Positions 17,039-26,231 of a stretch of DNA of 64,000 nucleotides are shown here, in pieces (within the stretch, counting starts at the first letter, position 1; every line of letters starts with the position of its first letter). The DNA is from Rhizorhabdus histidinilytica. Lineage in GTDB: Bacteria > Pseudomonadota > Alphaproteobacteria > Sphingomonadales > Sphingomonadaceae. Made by a program: the position numbers and the translations under genes. The stretch lies in NCBI RefSeq assembly GCF_900167915.1, contig NZ_FUYM01000013.1:40170-104169 (forward strand). Direction: 5' to 3'. Under the pieces are notes generated by a model, which was given only the letters and a program-made list of their open reading frames with translations, made no database searches and was not told the origin of the DNA.

Positions 17039-18589
17039 GTGGGCGTCAAAGCATTGTTCCGTCACGCGGCCCGCCTGTGGCCCGAACGGCCCTTCCTCGA
17101 CGACGGGGGCGAGCGGCTGAGCTATGGGCAGGCGGCGGAGCGGGTGGGCAGGATGGCCTGCGGCCTCGGTCGGGGCGAACCGCTGGCCGGAACCAAGGTC
17201 GCGCTGCTGACCCCCAACAGCAGCGCCGGCTTCTGCGCGCTGCTCGCGATCTATGAGGCCGACGCCGTCTTCGTGCCGCTCAACGCCAGCTTCCCGATCG
17301 ACGAGCATCGCGCCGCGATCGAGGAGCTGGGGGTTTCGGTCCTGCTGTTCAGCCGGAAGCTGGCGACGGGCGTCGACGCCCTGCTCCGCGACTGTCCGAC
17401 GCTGCGCGAGGCGATCTGCATCGACGGCGAAGCCGATATCGGAACGCCGTTGAATGCGCTCCTGGCGCGTGGGGCGGATCGGACGATGCCCGACATCGCC
17501 GGCGACCCGGCCGATATCGTCGCCATCTATCCGACCGGCGGATCGACCGGCCGGCCCAAGCGGGTGATGCACAGTCGCCGCACCTGGACGACGATGGCCG
17601 CTTGCTTCCACAGCGCGCTGCCGGTCGATGATCATGCCCGCTATCTCGCGGCCCCGCCGATAACCCATGCTGCCGGGGCCTTCGGGCTGATGCTGATGGC
17701 GAAGGGGGCGACCATCCTGCTGCACGATGGCTTCGACGCGGGCGCGATCCTCGACGCGATCGAGCGCGACAGGCCGACCCATCTCTACCTGCCGCCCACC
17801 GCGATCTACAAGCTGCTCGAACATCCGGGCGTGCAGGATCGCGACGGCTCGTCGCTGCGCGCCTTCATGTACACCGCCGCGCCGATGTCGCTCGACAAGC
17901 TGCGCCAGTGCATCGCCATTTTCGGCCCCGTGATGGCGCAATTCTGGGGGCAGATGGAGGCACCGAGTTTCTGCACATGCCTGCCCCCGGCCGACCATGT
18001 CATCGACGACCCGGCGCTGGCCGGCCGGCTCGCGAGCTGCGGGCGCGAGACAATGTTCACCCGGGTCGAGGTGCTGGACGACGACGGGACGATCCTGCCG
18101 CCCGGCGAACGCGGCGAGCTCGCGGTGCGCGGCGGACTGGTGATGGCCGGCTATTATGAGAATCCCGAGGCGACGGCGGAGGTTTCCCGCAACGGCTGGC
18201 ACCTGACCGGCGACCTCGGGTTCAAGGACGCGGACGGCTATGTCTACATCGTCGGGCGCAAGCGCGACATCATCATCACCGGCGGCTACAACGTCTATCC
18301 GGCCGATGTCGAACAGGCGCTTTGGGGCCATCCCGACGTCGAGGAATGCGCCGTGATCGGCGTGCCCGACGAGCTGTGGGGCGAGGCGGTGCTGGCGGTG
18401 GTCCAGCCCAAGCCCGGACATGATCCCAGCGCGACGGAGCTGATCGCCTGGTGCAAGGCGAAGGTCGGCAGCATCAAGGCGCCGAAGCGCGTCGAGCTGC
18501 GCACGGACATTCCGCGCAACGCCGTCGGCAAGGTCGACAAGGTGGCGCTGCGCGCGCCCTATTGGAAGGATCGGGCGCGCGCCGTCTGA
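17039..18589 (+). CDS. AMP-dependent acyl-CoA ligase (1)
   Basis: ANL-superfamily adenylate-forming ligase of 516 residues that would activate a carboxylic acid to its CoA thioester. Motifs in order: P-loop 'YPTGGSTGRPKRV' near 160, an atypical version lacking the usual PKG; 'FWGQMEAPSF' in place of YGxTE; 'WHLTGDLGF'; hinge 'GRKRDIIITGGYNVYPADVE'; and catalytic Lys in 'NAVGKVDK'. Start is GTG 17039 with GGAAAGGA seven bases upstream. It ends at a hairpin shared with the convergent acyl-CoA dehydrogenase. Fatty, aromatic or terpenoid acids are all possible. Confidence 0.87.
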   Translation: MGVKALFRHAARLWPERPFLDDGGERLSYGQAAERVGRMACGLGRGEPLAGTKVALLTPNSSAGFCALLAIYEADAVFVPLNASFPIDEHRAAIEELGVSVLLFSRKLATGVDALLRDCPTLREAICIDGEADIGTPLNALLARGADRTMPDIAGDPADIVAIYPTGGSTGRPKRVMHSRRTWTTMAACFHSALPVDDHARYLAAPPITHAAGAFGLMLMAKGATILLHDGFDAGAILDAIERDRPTHLYLPPTAIYKLLEHPGVQDRDGSSLRAFMYTAAPMSLDKLRQCIAIFGPVMAQFWGQMEAPSFCTCLPPADHVIDDPALAGRLASCGRETMFTRVEVLDDDGTILPPGERGELAVRGGLVMAGYYENPEATAEVSRNGWHLTGDLGFKDADGYVYIVGRKRDIIITGGYNVYPADVEQALWGHPDVEECAVIGVPDELWGEAVLAVVQPKPGHDPSATELIAWCKAKVGSIKAPKRVELRTDIPRNAVGKVDKVALRAPYWKDRARAV

Positions 18590-18591
18590 CG

Positions 18592-18617
18592 GCGGGGCCG
18601 CGCGAAGGCGGCCCCGC
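18592..18617. terminator. Bidirectional hairpin between convergent genes
   Basis: Perfect 10-bp stem GCGGGGCCGC / GCGGCCCCGC with a six-base loop, placed between the ligase stop and the acyl-CoA dehydrogenase stop. Very stable by composition; no T run on either side. Confidence 0.65.
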
Positions 18618-18624
18618 GCCCCGA

Positions 18625-19803
18625 TCAGTTCAGTTCCTTGGCCGAATAGTTCAGCAGCGTCCGCGCCATCAGCAGGCGTTGCGCCTCGTTCGGGCCTTCA
18701 TAGATGTCGAGGATGCGCGCATCGCGAAGCGCCTGCTCGACCGGCAGCTTCTCGGAAGCGCTCTCCGGACCCAATATGTCCATGCAGTCGCCGATCAGCT
18801 TGCGGACCATCAGCCCCGCCTTGCACTTCGCGAGCGACGGATAGAATTTACCGGGGCCCTTCGCCTGCTCATGCCATTTGGCGTGGAGCATGGTCAGGTA
18901 GGTCGCGTCCCACAGCGCCTCCATGCCGAGGATGCGGTCCTCGACCGCCGAGCGCGAGGCCAGCGAGCCGGCATAGTTGAGCGCCTTGCCGCCCTCCGCA
19001 TATTTCTCGCGCACCAGGTCCAGCGCGACGCGCGCATAACCGAGCGCCTGCCCCGCGATCAGCGCGCGGGTGCCGTTGAAGATCGACAGCGCGTCCTTGA
19101 GATTGCCTTGCAGCCGGTTGAGCGCCGGCACCCGCACATCCATGAAGAAGGTCGCGACCGTATCCCAGTTCCTGAGGCCCAGCTTGTCCATCTGCGGGCC
19201 GACGCCGTAGCCCGGCATCCCCTTGGTGACGACGAAGAGGCTGATGCCTTCGTCGCCCTGGGGGCCGACCGCGCGGCACATCACCAATATGCCGTCGGCA
19301 TGGGTGGCGTTGGAGGAGAATATCTTCTCGCCGTTGATCACCCATTCGTCGGTCGCGGCATCATAGGTCGCGACCGTCCGCATCGAGGCGGGATCGGAGC
19401 CGCCATTGGGTTCGGACATGCCCCAGGCGAGGTAGAGCGGCTGGAAGGCCGCGATCTGCTCGGGCGTACCGACCTTCTCGATCAGCTTGCCCGACAGCGA
19501 GACGTTCATCGCATCGGCATTCTCGCCCTGCCAGTAGAGCGGCTTGAAGCCGTAGCTCTCCTCAAGATAGATCAGCGGCTCGATGATCGTCAGGCCGCTG
19601 AGGTCGTCGGCGCGCTGATGGGCGAAATCGCGGACATGGACGATGTCCTCCTGCCCCTCAAAGGCAAATTGCTCGGCGAAGTCGGGCCGGTCGAACTCCA
19701 TCGTCCGGTCGATGCCCTTGGCGCGCTTCTGGAAACCGATCGCCTGCCGGCGCGCGAGCGCGATGACCTCCTTGTCGCCGTCGGTAAGCTCGAAATCGAT
19801 CAT
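18625..19803 (-). CDS. Acyl-CoA dehydrogenase (1)
   Basis: FAD-dependent acyl-CoA dehydrogenase, 392 residues, making a 2-enoyl-CoA and passing electrons to ETF. The N-terminal helical domain is followed by the FAD/substrate loop 'LAWGMSEPNGGSDPASM' and 'VINGEKIFSSNATHAD'. The C-terminal signature 'ARILDIYEGPNEAQRLLMAR' carries the catalytic Glu in the medium-chain position (YEG). The start ATG 19803 overlaps no other gene. It is probably regulated from the half-palindrome at 19866. It stands alone, convergent with the acyl-CoA ligase, so the two probably act on the same acid. Confidence 0.9.
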   Translation of the reverse strand: MIDFELTDGDKEVIALARRQAIGFQKRAKGIDRTMEFDRPDFAEQFAFEGQEDIVHVRDFAHQRADDLSGLTIIEPLIYLEESYGFKPLYWQGENADAMNVSLSGKLIEKVGTPEQIAAFQPLYLAWGMSEPNGGSDPASMRTVATYDAATDEWVINGEKIFSSNATHADGILVMCRAVGPQGDEGISLFVVTKGMPGYGVGPQMDKLGLRNWDTVATFFMDVRVPALNRLQGNLKDALSIFNGTRALIAGQALGYARVALDLVREKYAEGGKALNYAGSLASRSAVEDRILGMEALWDATYLTMLHAKWHEQAKGPGKFYPSLAKCKAGLMVRKLIGDCMDILGPESASEKLPVEQALRDARILDIYEGPNEAQRLLMARTLLNYSAKELN

Positions 19804-19865
19804 AGAGATTCTCCCATCGCCTCATCGCCGATCGAACCGAGGTCCTGTGCCGGCACTGCTTTGAT

Positions 19866-19878
19866 GATCATGATACAA
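19866..19878 (-). promoter_or_regulatory. Half-palindrome TTGTATCATGATC before acyl-CoA dehydrogenase
   Basis: On the minus strand TTGTATCAT matches nine positions of the TTGTATNATACAA element, 63-75 bp upstream of the dehydrogenase start. The second arm is degraded. An imperfect hairpin (CCGAACCCC / GGGGTTTCGG, 19916-19944) lies further upstream in the same 289-bp gap. No other feature is seen there. Confidence 0.3.
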
Positions 19879-20092
19879 ATCCCGAGGTAAAAGTAAAACA
19901 TTTGTTTGCAGCAACCCGAACCCCTTACACCATCGGGGTTTCGGTGGCCGACGCACCTCGCCGCGCTGATCGGATTTTTCGAATCGGTGCGCGATCCCCG
20001 CGTGTTGAAGATGGACGTTTCAAAAACGCCTGCTAATATGGCGCCCATCCTCAGGTCGGGCACGACATCAAGAAAGGCGCGTCGAATCCTCC

Positions 20093-20776
20093 ATGCAGCT
20101 TGCCAGCCAGAAAAGACGAGGGAGCGCCCCTGACGCCCCTTCGACCCGGGACAGATTGAAGGCAGCCGCGCGGAGCCTGTTCGCCGAACGCGGGATCGAA
20201 GGCACTACCGTCCGCGATATCCTGACGGTCGCGGGCGAGAAGAACGGAGCCTCCCTCAACTATTATTTCCGTTCGAAGGAAGAGCTGATCCGCGAGCTGA
20301 CGGTCGACGTGTTCCGGCTGATGGACGACCGATGGAATGCCCAGCTCGCCGAGCTCGACCGTCAAGGCCGGCCGTTGGATATCCGGGACTATGTCCGGAT
20401 CCTGGTGACCTCGTCGGACACGAGCGACGTGGAGGACGAGCCGACCACCGCCCGGCTTTCCGAAGCGATCACCCATCACCGCTACCATCTGGTCCGCGAA
20501 ATCCTCAAGGAGCACCGGCTCAACGCCTATGACGTGATTCTGGGCCGAATCGCCGCGCTGATGGAGGACATGCCGCGGCCGATCCTGCGGCAGAGGCTGC
20601 TGCTGCTCACCCGCTATCTCTCATCGGTGTTCGCGCTCTACGAAGCGAGCCGCGCCTCCAACGCGCAGCCCCGCTCGGTGCAGCTTCCGCAGGGCGCCGA
20701 TCTCGGCAATCTTGTGGATACAGCGGTGGGCATCCTGACCGCCCCGGTGGTCGACGCCAACCCTGGCGAGGACTGA
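20093..20776 (+). CDS. TetR-family transcriptional regulator (1)
   Basis: TetR repressor-type regulator of 227 residues. N-terminal helix-turn-helix about 18-70: 'LKAAARSLFAERGIEGTTVR' followed by 'ASLNYYFRSKEELIRELT'. The C-terminal part is a variable all-helical ligand domain. A small inverted repeat CGTTT-CAA-AAACG at 20016-20028, about 65 bp upstream, may be an autoregulatory site. The stop lies only 11 bases from that of the convergent PF10118 gene. It is a candidate to read the TTGTATNATACAA sites, which would respond to a CoA ester or free acid, but nothing in the sequence proves the pairing. Confidence 0.88.
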   Translation: MQLASQKRRGSAPDAPSTRDRLKAAARSLFAERGIEGTTVRDILTVAGEKNGASLNYYFRSKEELIRELTVDVFRLMDDRWNAQLAELDRQGRPLDIRDYVRILVTSSDTSDVEDEPTTARLSEAITHHRYHLVREILKEHRLNAYDVILGRIAALMEDMPRPILRQRLLLLTRYLSSVFALYEASRASNAQPRSVQLPQGADLGNLVDTAVGILTAPVVDANPGED

Positions 20777-20787
20777 CCTGCCCGCAA

Positions 20788-21594
20788 TCAGCCGGGCGCA
20801 TATAGACCGAGAGCAGCCTCCAGCCCGCGCGGCGCGCGCGCCTTTCCCGGATTATAGCCCGGCATCAGCAGCCGGACGATCCGGCGCAGGTGAAAGGCCC
20901 GGAAGCGCTTCATGAAATCCTGCTGGCGGGCCAGCGAGCGTTCGAGTTCCTCGGGCGTCATCGCGGCCCGTTCCTGCTGGAGCAGCGCGCCCATGATGCG
21001 CTTGTTGTGCGCGGCGAGGTGGCGATAGGTGAAGATCACCATCTTCGCCCGGAAGAACCAGTCGCCGTAGATGGCGCAATAGACGTCGTGGCAGACCGAG
21101 CGATGCTCATATTCCTCGCCGAGGTGCCAGCGCCACATCGCGATCGTCCGGGGGTCGGCATCGGCGATCAGGTCGTCCGCCTCCTCGAACAGGAACAGCG
21201 CCATGCTGAGCGCCAGCGTCTCGAACGCGGCGGCATAGGCACAGTTGAACTTGTGCGACCTGTTGGCCAGGAAGCCGCGATAATCGGCACGCTTCGCCTC
21301 CTCGGCCTCCTTCAGGAAGGGGTAGGTCTTGCGGAGCTCGGCATTGTAGGCGTTGTGCACCTTGTAGTGGGTCGTCTCCTGCTTGATGAACAGGTCGATC
21401 TCGGGTGCGAGGTGCCGGTCCTTCGGCTTCAGCAGCGGCTTGGCCTGCGCCATCACCTGGTTGAGATAAGGCTCCACCGCCGGCGCGCCCGCCGAACCGG
21501 CGGTGAACAGCGACGCGAACTCGATATTGCGCGTCCAACGCGCGGGCACGCCGGTGAAATCGATATTGGGCTGACGATGGACGAGCTGCGTCAT
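20788..21594 (-). CDS. PF10118-type (COG3687) predicted metal-dependent hydrolase
   Basis: Protein of 268 residues resembling the 'predicted metal-dependent hydrolase' family, a ferritin-like helical fold. Likely di-metal ligands: Glu73, His76 and His80 in 'QETTHYKVHNAY', Glu125 in 'AFETLALSMAL', Glu160, Glu161, His164 and His169 in 'HLGEEYEHRSVCHDVY'. The real reaction of this family is not established to my knowledge. The ferritin-like ligand set would also fit an oxygen-activating di-iron enzyme. Last gene of the operon 27974 to 20788, 35 bases after the racemase gene. Family call fairly sure, function open. Confidence 0.72.
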   Translation of the reverse strand: MTQLVHRQPNIDFTGVPARWTRNIEFASLFTAGSAGAPAVEPYLNQVMAQAKPLLKPKDRHLAPEIDLFIKQETTHYKVHNAYNAELRKTYPFLKEAEEAKRADYRGFLANRSHKFNCAYAAAFETLALSMALFLFEEADDLIADADPRTIAMWRWHLGEEYEHRSVCHDVYCAIYGDWFFRAKMVIFTYRHLAAHNKRIMGALLQQERAAMTPEELERSLARQQDFMKRFRAFHLRRIVRLLMPGYNPGKARAPRGLEAALGLYAPG

Positions 21595-21629
21595 GACGGC
21601 GTCTCCATGGTTTTATGTCTATACATTAT

Positions 21630-22736
21630 TCATTGCGACACCTGGCCGGCCATCGGCGGGCGGGCGGGCGTTACGCTGAAGCGGGGCGCCGGGGCCGGCT
21701 GGATATGCCCGTCGACGGTGACGAAGCTGCACCGGGCCAGGCTATGCGGATCGCGCGGCGCTTCGGCGAGCGATAGCACCGGCGCGAAGCAGGCGTCGCA
21801 GCCGTCGAAGGCAGCCGTCCATTCGTCGCGGCTGCGGGATCGGAACAGCGTCTCCAGCCGGGCCCGCATCGCCGGCCAGGCGGCGCGGTCGTTCTGCCGC
21901 GCAAACAGCGGATCGTCGGCGAGGCCGAGCCGATCGAGCAGCAGCGCGTAGAATTGCGGCTCGAGCGCGCCGATCGCGACGTGGCGGCCGTCGGCGGTCT
22001 CATAGCTGTCGTAGAAGGGCGCGCCGGTATCGAGCAGGTTGACGCCACGCTCGTCGGTCCAGGAGCCCTGCGCCAGGAAGGACCAGGTCATCGCTCCCAG
22101 CAGCCCCGCGCCATCCACCATCGCGCAGTCGACCACCTGCCCGCGTCCGGTGCGGCGGGCGGCCATGATCCCGGCGAGCATGCCAAATGCCATGAGCATG
22201 CCGCCGCCGCCGAAATCGGCCACGGCGTTGATCGGCGGGGTCGGCTTCCCACCGGCGCGGCCATAGCCGTGAAGATTGCCCGCCAACGCGATGTAATTGA
22301 TGTCGTGCCCGGCGCGCGGCGCCATCGGTCCGGTCTGGCCCCAGCCGGTCATCCGGCCGTAGACGAGCCGTGGATTGTCCGCGAGCAGCAGCTCCGGGCC
22401 CAGCCCGAGCCGCTCCATCACACCGGGGCGGAACCCCTCGATCAGTCCGTCGGCGTCACGCGCCAGCGCGCGCACCGCCGCGACGCCGGCCGGGTCCTTG
22501 AGGTCGATGACATGGGTCCGACGCGAGCGCAGCAGCACGTCACGGCCGCCGAGCGGCGCCGCCGCGCCCAGCGGGTCGCCGGGCCGCTCGATGCGCAGCA
22601 CCTCGGCGCCATGATCGGCCAGCATCATCGCGCAGAAGGGGCCCGGTCCGATCGAGGCGATCTCGACGATCCGCAGGCCCGCCAGCGCGCCCTGCCCGCC
22701 ATCCCCGCTCCAGTTCGGCATGGCCCCGTCCACCAT
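21630..22736 (-). CDS. Alpha-methylacyl-CoA racemase (CaiB/BaiF family)
   Basis: Family III CoA-transferase-fold racemase, 368 residues, epimerising 2-methylacyl-CoA esters. The signature 'GRMTGWGQTGPMAPRAGHDI' ends at His144/Asp145. Asp174 sits in 'AVADFGGGGM' and Glu259 in 'IGALEPQFY'. All match the catalytic His, Asp, Asp and Glu of the Mycobacterium enzyme with a constant offset of 18. This makes racemase much more likely than CoA-transferase. ATG 22736 starts five bases after the amidohydrolase stop. Its presence implies a 2-methyl-branched acyl-CoA, as from isoprenoid side chains. Confidence 0.87.
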   Translation of the reverse strand: MVDGAMPNWSGDGGQGALAGLRIVEIASIGPGPFCAMMLADHGAEVLRIERPGDPLGAAAPLGGRDVLLRSRRTHVIDLKDPAGVAAVRALARDADGLIEGFRPGVMERLGLGPELLLADNPRLVYGRMTGWGQTGPMAPRAGHDINYIALAGNLHGYGRAGGKPTPPINAVADFGGGGMLMAFGMLAGIMAARRTGRGQVVDCAMVDGAGLLGAMTWSFLAQGSWTDERGVNLLDTGAPFYDSYETADGRHVAIGALEPQFYALLLDRLGLADDPLFARQNDRAAWPAMRARLETLFRSRSRDEWTAAFDGCDACFAPVLSLAEAPRDPHSLARCSFVTVDGHIQPAPAPRFSVTPARPPMAGQVSQ

Positions 22737-22741
22737 GGCGG

Positions 22742-24505
<1,764 letters not shown>

Positions 24506-24539
24506 GAGGTCTCCAATTCGAATGAGAGAAGGGATGGTT

Positions 24540-25664
24540 TCAGCATGGCACCGATCCGCCATTGTCGGCCGCCGACTGCCGCAGCCGATCGCCAAGCCCG
24601 CCGGGTCCCTGCCCGGGCTGCGGAAGCCGGGTCTTGTTCATCAGGTCGACCGCCCAGCCCGGATATTCGGGCGGCAGCGCGCTGACCGCGTCCAGCCGGG
24701 CCAGTTCGTCGGCGTCCAGCTCCAGCGCCATCGCGGCGAGATTGTCGTCGAGCTGTTCGAGTCTCTTCGCGCCGACGACGATCGTGCTGACATAGGGCTT
24801 GCTGAGCAGCCAGGCGATCGCGACCCGCGCCACCGACACGCCATGCGCATCGCCGATCGCGCGCATCGCGTCGATGCAAGCCCAGGCGCGCTCGCGATCG
24901 ACCGGCGGATAGTCGAGCTGCGCGCGCCGCCCCTCGCCCCCGTCGCCGCCGTCGCGCCGATATTTGCCCGACAGCAGGCCCCAGGCGAGCGCGCCCCAGA
25001 CCATCAGCCCGATCTTCTGGTCCTGGATCAGCGGTGCGATCTCCCGCTCCAGGTCGCGCCCGGCGATCGAATAATAGGCCTGTAGCGACTGGAAGCGCGT
25101 CAGGCCGCGGCGGTCCGAGACGGCGAGCGCCTTCATCAGCTTCCACGCCTGCCAGTTCGAACAGCCGACATAGCGGACCAGCCCCCGGGCGACGAGATCG
25201 TCGAGCGCACGCAGCGTCTCCTCCTCGGGCGTGATCGGGTCCTGCCCGTGCATCTGGTAGAGATCGATATGATCGGTGCCGAGCCGCTTCAGGCTGGCCT
25301 CGACCGACGCCATGATATGGGCGCGGCTGCCGCCGATGTCGTTGGGCCCCGCGCCGGTGCGGCTGAAGAATTTGGTGGCGATGATCATGTCCGACCGGCG
25401 GATGCCAAGATCCCTGAGCGCCTGGCCGATCGCAATCTCCGACCGCCCGTCGGCATAGACGTTGGCGGTGTCGATCAGGTTGACGCCCTTGTCGATCGCA
25501 TGCGCGACCATGCGATTGACCGCCGCCTGATCGAGATTGCCGATCATCTGGTAGAGCCCGTCGCCGTCCTGCGCGCCGAAGGTCAGCGCGCCCAGCGACA
25601 GCCGCGACACGAACAGGCCGGTATCGCCGAGCAGAGCGTAGCGCATCGCCTCCGCCCCGCTCAT
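24540..25664 (-). CDS. Aldo/keto reductase
   Basis: NAD(P)H-dependent aldo/keto reductase, 374 residues, a TIM barrel reducing a carbonyl or oxidising an alcohol. The catalytic tetrad is visible: Asp and Tyr in 'NLIDTANVYADG', Lys in 'MIIATKFF', His in 'LYQMHGQDP'. The cofactor segment 'STIVVGAKRLEQLDDNL' is near 310. ATG 25664 overlaps the stop of the NTF2-like gene, which decides the start over ATG 25646. A 34-base gap separates it from the following amidohydrolase. Substrate unknown. Confidence 0.88.
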   Translation of the reverse strand: MSGAEAMRYALLGDTGLFVSRLSLGALTFGAQDGDGLYQMIGNLDQAAVNRMVAHAIDKGVNLIDTANVYADGRSEIAIGQALRDLGIRRSDMIIATKFFSRTGAGPNDIGGSRAHIMASVEASLKRLGTDHIDLYQMHGQDPITPEEETLRALDDLVARGLVRYVGCSNWQAWKLMKALAVSDRRGLTRFQSLQAYYSIAGRDLEREIAPLIQDQKIGLMVWGALAWGLLSGKYRRDGGDGGEGRRAQLDYPPVDRERAWACIDAMRAIGDAHGVSVARVAIAWLLSKPYVSTIVVGAKRLEQLDDNLAAMALELDADELARLDAVSALPPEYPGWAVDLMNKTRLPQPGQGPGGLGDRLRQSAADNGGSVPC

Positions 25665-26161
25665 CGCGCCGCCTCCGCCGCCAGCCGCCGCCCGGCCTCG
25701 GCCCACAGAGCGTCGTTGCCGGAGGTCCACAGACGGGTCCATCTGAGCTTCGTCAGCCGCCAGCCCCCGGCGGTGCGGGCCGCGTCGATGTCATAGCGCG
25801 CGCCGATCACCGACCAGGGCTCGCGCGCCTCGACCGCCATGTGATGCGTCGCCAGCACATAGGCGCTGGCGGTCGCGCGGTCGCCGTCGACGGCCACCAG
25901 ATGGTTGGTGCTGACATGCTGGGTCATGCTGAACTGGCTGATCATCCGGATCAGGCCGTCGGCACGATCGGCGGTGCGGTGCCGGCCGGGACGGATCGGC
26001 CCGTCGCCCATGTCGGGGAAGCCGATGAACTCGGTCTCCATCTCCTCGGCCCAGGCGGCGCGGATCTTCTCCGGGTCGCGGGTGTCGATGCCGTCCAGCC
26101 AGGTCAGGATCAGCCGCCGTATCCGGGATTCGTCGACCAGTTCGCGTAGCGCTTCATCCAT
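25661..26161 (-). CDS. NTF2/SnoaL-like protein
   Basis: Small cone-shaped alpha+beta fold protein of about 166 residues. Signs are 'RRLILTWLDGIDTRDPEKIR', 'AWAEEMETEFIG', 'QHVSTNHLVAVDGDRATASA' and 'GARYDIDAARTAGGWRLTKL'. Such proteins act as isomerases, dehydratases, cyclases or dioxygenase beta subunits; no Rieske alpha subunit is in this operon. ATG 26161 with AGGA eight bases upstream is preferred to ATG 26170. Translationally coupled to the aldo/keto reductase. Role unknown. Confidence 0.72.
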   Translation of the reverse strand: MDEALRELVDESRIRRLILTWLDGIDTRDPEKIRAAWAEEMETEFIGFPDMGDGPIRPGRHRTADRADGLIRMISQFSMTQHVSTNHLVAVDGDRATASAYVLATHHMAVEAREPWSVIGARYDIDAARTAGGWRLTKLRWTRLWTSGNDALWAEAGRRLAAEAAR

Positions 26162-26231
26162 ATCATGCATCCTGCGCCTGCGCCGCGCGCCACTCTTCCG
26201 GCGCATGGGATTCGTCGGATCCGTCGCGCTG

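Noticed and set aside
19916..19944. Possible tRNA remnant or integration site near 19.9 kb
   Set aside because: The CCGAACCCC/GGGGTTTCGG hairpin lacks T-arm and acceptor features, there is no integrase nearby, and no direct repeat was seen.
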